DNA of 24,659 nucleotides from Bacteriovoracaceae bacterium UBA7317 (GCA_002474345.1 DKQD01000113.1:1-24659), one strand, 5' to 3'. Shown: positions 7,244-15,198, numbered from the stretch's first letter. Notes: generated by a model not told the origin, from the sequence alone. A program made the numbers and translations.

Positions 7244-8680
7244 CTAAAACTGAACACTATTTGGCGTTCTTGGAAATGGTATCGCATCCCTTATATTACT
7301 CATTCCAGTGATATACATTACGGCCCTTTCAAAACCTAGGCCAAAACCACCATGAGGACAGCTTCCCCACTTCCTTAGCTCTAAATACCACTCAAGAGGC
7401 TTTCTGCTCATTCCCTTTTCTTCAATCGCCCGTAAAAGAGGGTCCATCTTCTCTTCCCTTTCAGAGCCACCTATAAGCTCACCAACACCAGGAACAAGAA
7501 GGTCCATTGCCCGCACTGTTTTACCATCATCATTTTGCTTCATATAGAAAGCTTTAAACGTTTTAGGGTAATCTGTTACGATAACAGGCGATTTAAAGTG
7601 AACTTCTGTAAGATACCTTTCATGCTCTGTTTGAAGCTCATCACCCCAGTTAGTTGGAAACTCAAACTTTTTATCGGCCTTAGAGAGAATCTCTATCGCT
7701 TCTGTATATGTGATACGCTTAAAATTCGAGTTCCTCACATGTTCTAAAATTTCAAGGTGACCCTCTTTTCCATTGGGGGAGTCTCCAAACTTTCCTCCCT
7801 TAAGACGAGGTCTAAAGTTAAGGAATTCAAGCTCATCTTTACAATTATCAATAGCATAACCAACGAGATACTTAACATAATCCTCTGCAAGATCTGCAAC
7901 GTCTTCAAGATGGGCAAAAGCAATTTCTGGTTCTACCATCCAAAACTCAGCTAAGTGTCGAGGTGTATTCGAGTTTTCTGAACGAAAAGTCGGGCCAAAG
8001 GTATAAACTCCACCTAAACCTAGAGCATAGCTTTCAGCTTCTAGTTGACCTGTAACTGATAAGAAAGTTTCTTCTCCAAAATAGTCCTGATTATGATCTA
8101 CCTTTCCTTTTTGGTTCTTTGGGGGATCGTTTGGCGAAAGGGTACTAACCCTGAACATTTCACCAGCACCCTCAGCATCTTGAGCAGTTATAATAGGACT
8201 TCTCAAAAAGTAGAGCCCTCTTTCATGGAAAAAAGAGTGGGTTGCAAAACTTAAAGCGTGGGAAATTCTTGCAATAGCACCAAAAGTTTGTGTTCTTGAT
8301 CTTAAATGCGCCTGCTCTCTTAAAAATTCATAGGATGTCGCTTTTTTCTGAAGAGGGTATTCACCATCAGTTTCTCCAATAACCTCGACTTCCTTAGCTT
8401 GAAGTTCAATCGATTGACCCTTTCCACCAGACTCTACAAGCTTGCCTTTTACAGCTATAGCAAAGCCATTAATCATAGATGAGACCTGGTCATAATTGGC
8501 CAAGTCCTGATCAGCAATAATCTGTAGAGAGCCTTGGCAAGTCCCATCATTTAAAACGATGAAGCAAAATGCTTTAGATTTCCTAACACTACGAACCCAT
8601 CCTTTAACAAGGACCTCCGAATCAATAAGTTCTTTACCGTCTTTAAAAAGCTTTTTTAAAAGATGTCTTTTTGATGACAT
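7244..8680 (-). CDS. asnS: Asparagine--tRNA ligase
   Basis: It charges tRNA-Asn with asparagine. It is a class IIb synthetase of 478 aa, close to the usual ~466. The N-terminal OB-fold anticodon domain covers about 20-102 (V-K-G-W-V-R-S-V-R-K-S-K). Motif 2 lies at about 228-255: F-G-P-T-F-R-S-E-N-S-N-T-P-R-H-L-A-E-F-W-M-V-E-P-E, and the S-E-N-S-N-T form with F-W-M separates AsnRS from AspRS. Motif 3 is G-F-G-L-G-F-E-R at 445-452, followed by I-R-D-A-I-P-F-P-R-T-P. SD AAGGA lies 8 nt before ATG 8680. It follows the PfkB kinase by 81 nt on the same strand and is probably co-transcribed. With a dedicated AsnRS, the organism need not make Asn-tRNA by the indirect GatCAB route. Confidence 0.97.
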   Translation of the reverse strand: MSSKRHLLKKLFKDGKELIDSEVLVKGWVRSVRKSKAFCFIVLNDGTCQGSLQIIADQDLANYDQVSSMINGFAIAVKGKLVESGGKGQSIELQAKEVEVIGETDGEYPLQKKATSYEFLREQAHLRSRTQTFGAIARISHALSFATHSFFHERGLYFLRSPIITAQDAEGAGEMFRVSTLSPNDPPKNQKGKVDHNQDYFGEETFLSVTGQLEAESYALGLGGVYTFGPTFRSENSNTPRHLAEFWMVEPEIAFAHLEDVADLAEDYVKYLVGYAIDNCKDELEFLNFRPRLKGGKFGDSPNGKEGHLEILEHVRNSNFKRITYTEAIEILSKADKKFEFPTNWGDELQTEHERYLTEVHFKSPVIVTDYPKTFKAFYMKQNDDGKTVRAMDLLVPGVGELIGGSEREEKMDPLLRAIEEKGMSRKPLEWYLELRKWGSCPHGGFGLGFERAVMYITGMSNIRDAIPFPRTPNSVQF

Positions 8681-8761
8681 TATTTTTTCCTTACAATTAT
8701 TGGCTTAGTTTTAACTTTCCTTCTAAACTTTCTTCTCTTTAGAGGGAAATGGCTTCTTTAG

Positions 8762-9778
8762 CTATTGGCTTAATTCGTTACCAAAATCCACTAAAAGGGA
8801 CTTAGGCTGCTCATTACTCAAACGTGCCCCAAACTGTGTCACAAGTTTTGAAGCAGCACTGCAGGCCAGGCTCCCGGCTTCTTTAAAACTCATGCCATGA
8901 TTAATTCCGTAAAGGAAAGCTCCCGCAAAAAGGTCTCCAGCTCCATTTGAGTCTACGGCTTTAACTTGTGGTGCCTCTACATTTATAAATTTAGATGCAT
9001 CATAATCATAAAGAAGGGCACCCTTCTCACCCAAAGTAATGGCCATCGATTTAGTAACCTTCTTTAGCTGCTCCGCAGCTTCCTTAACATTATCCTCGCC
9101 AGTAAAGGCCATGGCCTCATGCTCATTACAGAAAAGAAGATCTATGCCTTTTCCAATGATCTCTTCAAAGCCACTTTTAAAGGTTGAAACCATAAAGGGA
9201 TCAGAAAAAGTTAAGGCAACTCTAACACCGTTTTCTTCAGCAACTCTCTTTGATTCCTTAGCCGCATCTTTTCCTTTTTCTGTGCTGACAAGGTAGCCTT
9301 CCACATAAACCCACTTAGAAGCTTTTATAGACTCGACATCAACATCAGTTTTAGAAAACTCAGACGAAATACCTAAAAAAGTATTCATAGTCCGATCTGC
9401 ATCTGGAGTAACAAAAACCAGGCATTTTCCAGTCGTTCCAACTGGCCTCCCCTCTCTCTCAAAGTTAGTTTTGACACCTGATTCAAGTAAATTATTGTAA
9501 TAAAAGAGGCCAGACTCATCATTACCGACTCTAAAAGAGTAGGAGCTTTTACCTCCAAACTGGGAAACAGCAATTATTGTATTGGCCGCACTTCCCCCAC
9601 AGCATCTTTTAGCATCTTTTAAATCAAGGCTTTTGAGAATTTCTTCCTGTCTTTCGCCATCAACCAAAGTCATTAAGCCTTTTTTAATCCCCATTTTTTC
9701 AAGAAACTCAGGAGACACCTCAAACTCCATATCAACCAAGGCATTCCCCAAACCATAAACATCAAAGTTTTTATCCAT
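8762..9778 (-). CDS. PfkB-family carbohydrate/nucleoside kinase, adenosine-kinase-like
   Basis: A ribokinase-fold kinase of 338 aa. Visible motifs: G-L-G-N-A-L-V-D near the N-terminus, the PfkB signature G-G-S-A-A-N-T (61-67), the N-x-x-E magnesium motif N218/E221 (C-N-E-H-E-A), and the ATP/anion-hole motif D-S-N-G-A-G-D (276-282) with catalytic-base candidate D282. The start G-N-A-L-V-D-M and the M-N-T-F-L-G-I-S segment after D-x-x-R-T resemble the bacterial group usually labelled adenosine kinase or sugar kinase; the true substrate (adenosine, inosine or a sugar) cannot be read from sequence. SD GAGGGA (9787-9792) lies 8 nt before ATG 9778. It is the upstream member of a pair with asnS. Confidence 0.9.
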   Translation of the reverse strand: MDKNFDVYGLGNALVDMEFEVSPEFLEKMGIKKGLMTLVDGERQEEILKSLDLKDAKRCCGGSAANTIIAVSQFGGKSSYSFRVGNDESGLFYYNNLLESGVKTNFEREGRPVGTTGKCLVFVTPDADRTMNTFLGISSEFSKTDVDVESIKASKWVYVEGYLVSTEKGKDAAKESKRVAEENGVRVALTFSDPFMVSTFKSGFEEIIGKGIDLLFCNEHEAMAFTGEDNVKEAAEQLKKVTKSMAITLGEKGALLYDYDASKFINVEAPQVKAVDSNGAGDLFAGAFLYGINHGMSFKEAGSLACSAASKLVTQFGARLSNEQPKSLLVDFGNELSQ

Positions 9779-9910
9779 TTTTTCTTTCCCTCATAAATCA
9801 CAAAATGAAGCTGGATATTATTACAAGAGAATTAAAAAGTCATGATTTAGATAGACTGAGAATTAAAGAGGATCGGCTTTTTTGGAAACAATTACGCGAT
9901 ACACCAACGA

Positions 9911-10303
9911 TTATTCATAAGACGTCAAATAGATAACGAGGCTTTCAATGGACTTTCCTATCTGAGATCCAAATTTGAGGACTTCCTCTGAGGAATTGTT
10001 TTCCACATCAACAGTATGGAAAGTATCAAAACAAAGACAGGAGCCATTCTTTGACATACTGCATATTACTTCATTGTAATCCGAAACAAATACATAATAA
10101 CCACTTTCTATTTCAGGCAGTTTTTTTAGTCTTTTTTTAACCTCATTTAAGCTATTAGGCTCGACAATATAAACACCGCCAGCGTGAAAGTTAAAAAGAG
10201 GCCCATCGAGACTCGTATGATGAAAGTTGGCATCAAGGCCTTCTGCTTTCATATAGCCTTCTCTAAAATGACCCAGAAGGCCAGTAACTTTACCAACAGT
10301 CAA
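9911..10303 (-). CDS. Small hypothetical protein (about 130 aa), TTG start
   Basis: I do not recognise this protein. An ATG at 10318 would add five residues, but those codons contain a consensus SD, AGGAGG (10315-10310), placed 6 nt before TTG 10303, so TTG is the likelier start. The protein has no signal peptide and no membrane segment. It begins M-T-V-G-K-V-T-G-L-L-G-H-F, contains an aromatic, Gly-rich middle (F-N-F-H-A-G-G-V-Y-I-V) and a Lys-rich amphipathic stretch (V-K-K-R-L-K-K-L), then Y-Y-V-F-V-S-D-Y and two close cysteines (C-L-C). Predicted as a small soluble alpha/beta protein. It lies just downstream of an imperfect palindrome and is divergent from another small unknown gene; its 3' end is 132 nt from the start of the PfkB kinase on the same strand, so the three could be co-transcribed. 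Confidence 0.65.
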   Translation of the reverse strand: MTVGKVTGLLGHFREGYMKAEGLDANFHHTSLDGPLFNFHAGGVYIVEPNSLNEVKKRLKKLPEIESGYYVFVSDYNEVICSMSKNGSCLCFDTFHTVDVENNSSEEVLKFGSQIGKSIESLVIYLTSYE

Positions 10304-10309
10304 AACGTC

Positions 10310-10315
10310 CCTCCT
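10310..10315 (-). promoter_or_regulatory. Consensus Shine-Dalgarno AGGAGG that fixes the TTG start at 10303
   Basis: AGGAGG on the minus strand, six nucleotides (GACGTT) before TTG 10303. It is the best SD seen in the window and lies inside the codons that an ATG start at 10318 would use, which argues against that ATG. Confidence 0.7.
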
Positions 10316-10318
10316 CAT

Positions 10319-10344
10319 TTAGTAACTGTAATCACAGTAACTAA
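10319..10344. repeat. Imperfect 11-bp inverted repeat, possible operator between two divergent small genes
   Basis: TTAGTAACTGT (10319-10329) and ACAGTAACTAA (10334-10344) are inverted copies with one mismatch around a 4-nt spacer (AATC). The repeat is directly upstream of the SD of the minus-strand gene and 125 bp before the plus-strand gene. On the minus strand it could also form a 5' hairpin in the mRNA. Confidence 0.5.
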
Positions 10345-10468
10345 GTTCCATTCTACAAGGGTCTTTTTGCAATCCAAAGCTAGGCAATTTGGGGGCCCTC
10401 CTTATTAACAAAATATACATTTAAAATATAAGGAGCTTAACAGTTCAAAAATAAAAGGAGAAATAAAC

Positions 10469-10705
10469 TTGGATGAAGATGGATTATTTTTAGTGGCCAT
10501 GTATGCTGATGATGCTAGCCCCGAGGACTTAAAAATGTTTAGACTCATGCAGGAGGTTACTTCGCTGAAAAATGAGATTAGGCAACTAATGAAAGCATCT
10601 CTGCCAAATTTCACTCTTATCAAGCGCTATCAAAAGCACATAGCCGAAATGGAAGAAGAACTTAAAGTTATCCAGAGTAAAAAAAATGAACAAAGCTCTC
10701 AATAA
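10469..10705 (+). CDS. Small acidic/helical hypothetical protein (78 aa), TTG start
   Basis: TTG 10469 has a good SD, AAGGAG (10455-10460), 8 nt upstream; the next in-frame ATG (residue 11) has none. The N-terminal part reads M-D-E-D-G-L-F-L-V-A-M-Y-A-D-D-A-S-P-E-D-L, and from about residue 22 to 72 the protein is a charged heptad-like helix (V-T-S-L-K-N-E-I-R-Q-L-M ... I-A-E-M-E-E-E-L-K-V-I), so a short coiled coil is likely. There is no signal peptide. I do not recognise a family. It is convergent with yaaA, the stop codons being separated by a single base, which leaves no room for a terminator. Confidence 0.65.
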   Translation: MDEDGLFLVAMYADDASPEDLKMFRLMQEVTSLKNEIRQLMKASLPNFTLIKRYQKHIAEMEEELKVIQSKKNEQSSQ

Positions 10706-10706
10706 C

Positions 10707-11489
10707 CTAATAAGATCTATTAAATACGAACTCCTTGTTCGTTGACTCTTTCTTTGAAAACTTATAACCCATTTCATTAAAGGACTCTAAATCGCTTGGC
10801 TTTCGAATCCTTTCCTTGACAATAAACCTTGCCATCATTCCTCTTGCCTTCTTTGAAAAAAGGCCTATCACTTTAGGAGGATCATCAGAGCCTTTCTTTT
10901 TTTCCTTAAAAACAGGATTCACAACAGGTATGCTTAGACATTTCTCATCCACAGCAGAAAAGTACTCCTTGGAAGCGCAATTTACAACCCAGGATGCTTT
11001 GCTATCTTTTGCCAGCTTATTGAGCTCATCCGTTAAAGATTCTCTCCAAAATTCATAAAGGTTTTTAAAACCTTTGGGACCGAACTTTGTTCCCATCTCT
11101 AGTCGGTGGGGCATAATTAAATCCAAAGGACTTAGCATTCCATATAAACCTGAGAGGACTCTGACAGACTTCTGAGCGTATTGAAGATCTCTTTTCGTCA
11201 ATTGACCAACATCAAAGCCCTGATAAGTATCACCAATAAAAGCGAAGATGGCTTGCCGCGATTTTTCTTTTTCTAAAGGTAACTTAAAGTCTTTGTACCT
11301 CTTGGCGTTTAGATCACCCAACTTTGCGCTAATCTTCATAAGTTTTGAAAGGTCAGCTGCTGACTTCTTTTTTAATTCTTTTACTAAAACAAGAGTTTGT
11401 TCAAGAAAGATAGGGTTTGTTGCCTGGGTTGCATTAGGGACTTCAGAATCGAAGTCAAGTTTCTTAGCTGGAGATAGTACGACAATCAT
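10707..11489 (-). CDS. yaaA: Peroxide stress protein YaaA (DUF328 family)
   Basis: Full-length match to the YaaA family (260 aa against 258 in E. coli). Hallmarks are the N-terminal V-V-L-S-P-A-K-K-L-D-F (3-13), the A-I-F-A-F-I-G-D-T-Y-Q-G-F segment, V-R-V-L-S-G-L-Y-G-M-L-S-P-L-D-L-I, the P-H-R-L-E-M-G-T-K motif, N-C-A-S-K-E-Y-F-S-A-V and the late K-x-A-R-G-M-M-A-R-F-I signature. In E. coli YaaA is induced by OxyR during hydrogen peroxide stress and limits damage from free intracellular iron; it has a DNA-binding fold. It follows the EEP-family gene by 36 nt on the same strand, so the two are probably co-transcribed. AGGA lies about 11 nt before the ATG, a weak SD. Confidence 0.95.
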   Translation of the reverse strand: MIVVLSPAKKLDFDSEVPNATQATNPIFLEQTLVLVKELKKKSAADLSKLMKISAKLGDLNAKRYKDFKLPLEKEKSRQAIFAFIGDTYQGFDVGQLTKRDLQYAQKSVRVLSGLYGMLSPLDLIMPHRLEMGTKFGPKGFKNLYEFWRESLTDELNKLAKDSKASWVVNCASKEYFSAVDEKCLSIPVVNPVFKEKKKGSDDPPKVIGLFSKKARGMMARFIVKERIRKPSDLESFNEMGYKFSKKESTNKEFVFNRSY

Positions 11490-11525
11490 AATTGATAAAA
11501 TCCTAAAAAATTTGGTTTCTAATTA

Positions 11526-12839
11526 TTAAAACCTAACCTTAACAAAAATGGGGAAGTGGTCAGAATAACCTGCTTCTTCAGAATCCGTAGTCTCAAAATT
11601 ATATTTTTTCGGCACACCGGAAACTATGCTACCATAAGTCCAAAAATCTGGGTCATCGTATTTAAAAGCCTTCGCAGAAAACCCAGGAGCATAAACTGTA
11701 TAAGTATCAACATCAACTTCAAGTCCACCTTTTGAAAAGAAGTTGGAAGACATTAAAAACCTGTCTAGTTGATTCCACTCCATGTTCTTTACATAAAAAT
11801 AGGTCCCTCGGCTTATGAGGTTTTTAAGGGCCTTTGGGCCAGTTCTTAGAAAAACCTTATGAATATCAACAAGAAGAGACTCTCCGGCCATGGATGGCTC
11901 AACAGTCTCTGTTAAAACGCCTCGTATAGGCCTTGGAAAATCTTTTGCTATTGTGTTGAAATCACCCATGGCAATGACTCTGGTTTCGGGGCGTTTCTTT
12001 ATTTTTTTTAGGATAAGTTTCTTTAAATTTCTAGAGGCAATCAGGCGAGTTTGAGAAGGGTTTCTTTGAGAAGGCCAGTGGTTGATGTAAGTTATTAGCC
12101 TTTGCCCCTTTCCAACATCAAACTCAACCTCCAGTATACTCCTGGTGGGCATCGATATAAAATGATTACCCTCGATCTGATGTTCTTTGCTCCTAACAAA
12201 CTTTAACTTAGAGGACGGGTTAAAGAGAATGGCAACATCAATACCTCTCTTATCCAGGCTATCTGTTACTATATACCTTTTGTAACCCAAAACTTTTGCC
12301 AACTTCCTCAAAACATTTTTATTCTCAATCTCACAAAGGCCTAAAATCTCAGGCAGGTGATCCCTCTCCCTAGTGAATAAATCTTTAATTTGTGAAAGTT
12401 TTAGATTTAACTTTTCTTCTGTCCAATTGGAGTTGATGCACTTCTCTCTGAAGTAATCACTCTTTATGAACTGACAGGCCTCTTTTTTGCCTGGGTAATC
12501 TTTAGGCAGGAATTCCCAATCGTTTTTTCCTACATCATGTTTAACATCAAAAAGGTTTTCGACATTATAAAAAGCGATCTCCAATTCTCCCTCTGCTGTG
12601 GAAAAGAGACCCTTTTCTTTTGGCTCCAGGGATACATCTATTTTAGGTGGAGGAGTCTTCTTTCCTTTAAACCCTGGGTTTTCATCGTTAGTCTTTGATG
12701 GGGGTAAAGGAGGTGGTGAAGGGGCTTGAGGCTCCTCAGAAACAGAGCTATATTCATTTACAGAAAAAAGAGCGAAGGAACGGGACGAATCTACGATGGA
12801 GAAAATTATAATCGCAAAGCACAAAATAATTTTTTTCAC
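11526..12839 (-). CDS. Exported endonuclease/exonuclease/phosphatase (EEP) family protein
   Basis: Numbered from GTG 12839. Residues 1-23 are a signal peptide (K-K, hydrophobic core, S-R-S-F-A). A Pro/Ser-rich linker follows (about 33-75), then an EEP domain from about 85: F-Y-N-V-E-N-L-F-D (90-98), L-C-E-I-E-N (168-173, metal-ligand E170), G-I-D-V-A-I-L-F-N (199-207), I-N-H-W-P-S (252-257, H254), M-G-D-F-N (291-295, D293/N295), and the C-terminal G-Y-S-D-H-F-P-I (424-431, D427/H428). All key residues of the fold are present, so it should be an active metal-dependent phosphodiesterase, acting outside the cytoplasm. Substrate (nucleic acid or phospholipid/phosphoester) is open. A TTG at 12860 would extend the frame, but AAGGG lies 7 nt before GTG 12839 and the extension would spoil the signal peptide start. 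It precedes yaaA. Confidence 0.87.
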   Translation of the reverse strand: MKKIILCFAIIIFSIVDSSRSFALFSVNEYSSVSEEPQAPSPPPLPPSKTNDENPGFKGKKTPPPKIDVSLEPKEKGLFSTAEGELEIAFYNVENLFDVKHDVGKNDWEFLPKDYPGKKEACQFIKSDYFREKCINSNWTEEKLNLKLSQIKDLFTRERDHLPEILGLCEIENKNVLRKLAKVLGYKRYIVTDSLDKRGIDVAILFNPSSKLKFVRSKEHQIEGNHFISMPTRSILEVEFDVGKGQRLITYINHWPSQRNPSQTRLIASRNLKKLILKKIKKRPETRVIAMGDFNTIAKDFPRPIRGVLTETVEPSMAGESLLVDIHKVFLRTGPKALKNLISRGTYFYVKNMEWNQLDRFLMSSNFFSKGGLEVDVDTYTVYAPGFSAKAFKYDDPDFWTYGSIVSGVPKKYNFETTDSEEAGYSDHFPIFVKVRF

Positions 12840-12911
12840 ACGATAACCCTTATTCCTCAATTCAACTTCAAAAAAGCTGGGAAATAAGCCCCTTTCTCAA
12901 AAAGGTTTATT

Positions 12912-12935
12912 AGCTCGACTTTACGCAGTCAAGCT
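12912..12935 (-). other. Predicted hairpin upstream of the EEP gene
   Basis: On the minus strand AGCTTGAC (12935-12928) pairs with GTCGAGCT (12919-12912) over 8 bp with one G-U wobble and an 8-nt loop, followed by AATAAACC and a short T run. It may terminate readthrough from the methyltransferase gene or sit in the EEP leader. Nothing else is evident in 12840-13047. Confidence 0.35.
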
Positions 12936-13016
12936 ATTCCTTTTCTTCAATTGAGGGTTTAGGTTGGTATTAAAAAAAATATGTTTAAATAAGTAAAGCT
13001 AAATATTTAATTTTTA

Positions 13017-13040
13017 AATGCTTTTTCTTAGAAAAGCGTT
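13017..13040 (-). terminator. Weak hairpin just after the methyltransferase stop
   Basis: AATGCTTTT (13017-13025) and AAAAGCGTT (13032-13040) are near-perfect inverted copies with a 6-nt loop, ending 8 nt after the methyltransferase stop. On the minus strand one pair is C-A and no clean T-run follows, so function as a terminator is uncertain. Confidence 0.3.
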
Positions 13041-13047
13041 ATTTAAA

Positions 13048-13899
13048 TTAAAAACTTACTTTCTCGATGACAGTAAATAACCTTTTGGTTCTCTTTTTTT
13101 GGTGCCAAAATAACCCTTTTTTGCACTCATCTTTCTTAGTTTTATAGAGACCATCAAGCCCTTCTTTTTTAAAGGAAGCCTTGAAATCTTCCAAAAGCTT
13201 ATCTGTTCTCCTTAACAGGACTTCCTCCTGCTTGGTGAAGTCATAAGAACGAAAAATAAAGTTAACCCCGTTTTTTTTCCTCTTTAAGCTTTTAAGGGCC
13301 TTTGCCAAAGGACCTTCTTCTTCATATTCCTTCAAGATTGAGGAATAAAATATGAGTATTTTCCCATCAACTTCTAGACGGTCTAAGAGTAAGGTGAGCA
13401 TGTCTTCCCAGTCTTTAAGACCATAGAGACCATCCAGAGAAAATATAATCTTATACTTTTCATTTTTTTGAAGAAAAAACGGGTCATGAAAGTTTCCCAA
13501 CCTGAAGGTAACATCTGTCAATTCATTAATGTTTAGTTTTTTCCCTTTCTTAACTGCATCCTCAGAAAAATCAACCCCAACACCACTCAATTTAAGCATC
13601 TTAGAAACTTCAAGCGTGTTGTGCCCCATGCCACACCCCAAGTCCAAAAACCTGTCACTCCCCCTTTTTGGAATCCCTTTTAACTCTTCTAAAAATAAAT
13701 CCCATTGGTCGGAATCGATTAGATTAAATTGAGGAAGACTTCTCCCATATAGAGAGGTGCAAAACGTTAAGTAAGCTTCGGAATTAAAAGCATCTCTATA
13801 AAAAGAACTGAATGCCTTAGACATTTTTCTCTGAAAAGAAGACCTCTGAACAAAAGCCTTCTTTAGTAACTTAGTGAGTTCTTTTGGCCAGGAAATCAA
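13048..13899 (-). CDS. SAM-dependent methyltransferase, class I (283 aa)
   Basis: A Rossmann-fold methyltransferase. Motif I is F-L-D-L-G-C-G-M-G (84-92), followed by the motif II acidic residue in G-V-G-V-D-F-S (106-112); the post-motif strand I-I-F-S-L-D-G-L-Y and D-G-K-I-L-I-F-Y match motifs IV/V. The first ~80 residues and last ~80 are Lys-rich and not recognisable. The start is TTG 13899, inside the last codons of the polyprenyl synthase gene (29-nt overlap in another frame); a GGAG (13910-13907) lies 7 nt upstream, so translation is probably coupled. Overlap with a prenyl-chain synthase and closeness to the men operon hint at isoprenoid or quinone chemistry, but UbiE/MenG is already encoded at 15207 and the substrate cannot be named. 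Confidence 0.8.
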   Translation of the reverse strand: MISWPKELTKLLKKAFVQRSSFQRKMSKAFSSFYRDAFNSEAYLTFCTSLYGRSLPQFNLIDSDQWDLFLEELKGIPKRGSDRFLDLGCGMGHNTLEVSKMLKLSGVGVDFSEDAVKKGKKLNINELTDVTFRLGNFHDPFFLQKNEKYKIIFSLDGLYGLKDWEDMLTLLLDRLEVDGKILIFYSSILKEYEEEGPLAKALKSLKRKKNGVNFIFRSYDFTKQEEVLLRRTDKLLEDFKASFKKEGLDGLYKTKKDECKKGLFWHQKKRTKRLFTVIEKVSF

Positions 13900-14854
13900 C
13901 GACGGTCTCCATAACAGGAAGAGTCTTTAAAAATGAGTCTTTATTACTTCCAGTTAAGTGAGTTGAAACCTCTTTCAGGATTCCTTTGCAGTTTTCTAGC
14001 TTTTCTAAGGCCAAGGCTTCAACTTCAGAAGTTGCTTCTAACAAGGAAGGACCGTCAATTTTATCTTCGAGAGACTCAAGGCTGACCTCACCTTTTTTAT
14101 AAAGGTCAAAGTTTTTAGGGTGCTTTTTAAACCACCTATAAACGACAGCATTAACCACTCCATTTTTAAGATCAGTTTTCACACCCTTTTCTGAATTCTT
14201 TTTAAAATCCAAAGCATCATCCATAAATTGGAACCCCAGACCCAGTTGAACACCAAAATCCTTCGCTAGCGAAACGATGTCATCTGAATATCCCGCAATG
14301 ACCGCAGGGGCAAGGCAACAATAGCTCATAACGCTTGACGTTTTTTTCTTCGCAATAGTCTCAATAACATCCCAACTGTAATCTCTTGTTTGAGCAGCTT
14401 CTAACTGAATCCATTCCCCTTCAGCAAGATCCCTAATGACATAACTCATTTCCCTCACGAGCTTAAGATTTCCCTCCTGAGTCAAATGAACAATGACATC
14501 CGCAAGAAGGTAGTCTCCAGTTAAAATTGCTTTCTTATTTGAGCCGATAACATTTATAGAAGGTAAACCTCTTCTCATTTGAGCATTATCGATGACGTCA
14601 TCGTGAGAAAGACTCGCAGCATGAACTAACTCTACGGCTCTAGCGTAGTGCTTCAAAGACTCTCCGGGAACATTAAAAAGCTCACCCATAAGAAAGGTCA
14701 AGAGTGGTCTTAAACGTTTTCCACCTAAAAGAACTGTTCTTTTGAGAAGGTCATTAATCTGTTTGTTGCAGTCTTCAGAAGGCGGCACTACATCTAGAGT
14801 TGTAACCTCTTTCAAAATTGTCTTAGGCAAGGAACTAAAAAATTCATTTATCAT
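13871..14854 (-). CDS. Polyprenyl diphosphate synthase (trans, likely long-chain)
   Basis: It elongates an allylic diphosphate with isopentenyl diphosphate. Diagnostic motifs: G-G-K-R-L-R-P (44-50), first Asp-rich motif D-D-V-I-D (85-89), G-D-Y-L-L-A (113-118), and second Asp-rich motif D-D-A-L-D (212-216) after G-F-Q-F-M. The residue five before the first Asp of motif one is a small Ala (A80), as in medium/long-chain synthases rather than the FPP or GGPP types with a bulky residue there; this supports a C30-C45 product. Length 327 fits. It lies divergently next to ubiE-menF-menD-menA-menC, so its product is likely the menaquinone side chain used by MenA. The upstream SD is weak (GGTGG). Symbols such as ispB or hepT apply to relatives, but chain length is not known. 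Confidence 0.9.
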   Translation of the reverse strand: MINEFFSSLPKTILKEVTTLDVVPPSEDCNKQINDLLKRTVLLGGKRLRPLLTFLMGELFNVPGESLKHYARAVELVHAASLSHDDVIDNAQMRRGLPSINVIGSNKKAILTGDYLLADVIVHLTQEGNLKLVREMSYVIRDLAEGEWIQLEAAQTRDYSWDVIETIAKKKTSSVMSYCCLAPAVIAGYSDDIVSLAKDFGVQLGLGFQFMDDALDFKKNSEKGVKTDLKNGVVNAVVYRWFKKHPKNFDLYKKGEVSLESLEDKIDGPSLLEATSEVEALALEKLENCKGILKEVSTHLTGSNKDSFLKTLPVMETVVDFLAKRTH

Positions 14855-14912
14855 TGAACCACCAATTAACGGGGTATGTCACATTTTCATCATAACGATC
14901 GATTTTTAGTAC

Positions 14913-14945
14913 ATTATAAGTGCCGCGTCTCATTGATTCTGTCAA
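14913..14945 (-). promoter_or_regulatory. Candidate promoter of the polyprenyl synthase gene
   Basis: On the minus strand a perfect -35 hexamer TTGACA (14945-14940) and a perfect -10 hexamer TATAAT (14918-14913) are present, but 21 bp apart, which is longer than the usual 16-18. Either one hexamer is used with another partner or a regulator compensates for the spacing. The -10 is about 60 nt from the ATG at 14854. Confidence 0.4.
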
Positions 14946-14953
14946 TAATTGAC
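14941..14953. repeat. Perfect palindrome overlapping the candidate -35, possible operator
   Basis: GTCAAT and ATTGAC are perfect inverted copies around one central A. The left arm overlaps the candidate -35 TTGACA of the polyprenyl synthase promoter, the typical place for a repressor site. No regulator gene is adjacent. Confidence 0.4.
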
Positions 14954-15191
14954 CCGTTTAGCTAAATTGGATTTTTCTTAGTTCTTTCCAGTTTTTGCAC
15001 CATTTTTTAAAAAAATCTTTTAGTCTAGACAAACACTATTAACTCTTTGCATATTCAATTCAAGAGGAAATTGAAGTCTGAGACCTAAAAAAAAGATTTT
15101 AAAATCATGATTAAAATAAATCCAACTTGTAAAAGTTTAAATTAAAAAAAACTCATTGTAAGGGATAGATTAGTTCAATGTGCTAAAGCTT

Positions 15192-15198
15192 GGAAGGA
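15192..15198 (+). promoter_or_regulatory. Ribosome site GGAAGGA that fixes the ubiE start at ATG 15207
   Basis: GGAAGGA lies 8 nt before ATG 15207. A GTG at 15180 is in frame, but it would place this SD inside the coding region and has none of its own. Confidence 0.65.

Noticed and set aside
8698..8772. Repeated TATTGGCTTA near the PfkB kinase stop and in the gap before asnS
   Set aside because: A 10-base match at two nearby sites with no further copies; expected by chance at this composition.
9039..9296. Plus-strand frame antisense to the PfkB kinase
   Set aside because: Kinase motifs are on the minus strand and this frame shows no family features.
9805..9936. 43-codon plus-strand frame M-K-L-D-I-I-T-R-E-L-K...
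   Set aside because: No SD upstream, and it overlaps the 3' end of the minus-strand gene at 9911; it begins in the leader of the PfkB kinase gene. Too little evidence to call it a gene.
15107..15145. 12-codon frame upstream of ubiE as a leader peptide
   Set aside because: No SD, no codon run linked to a product of the pathway and no attenuator hairpin after it.
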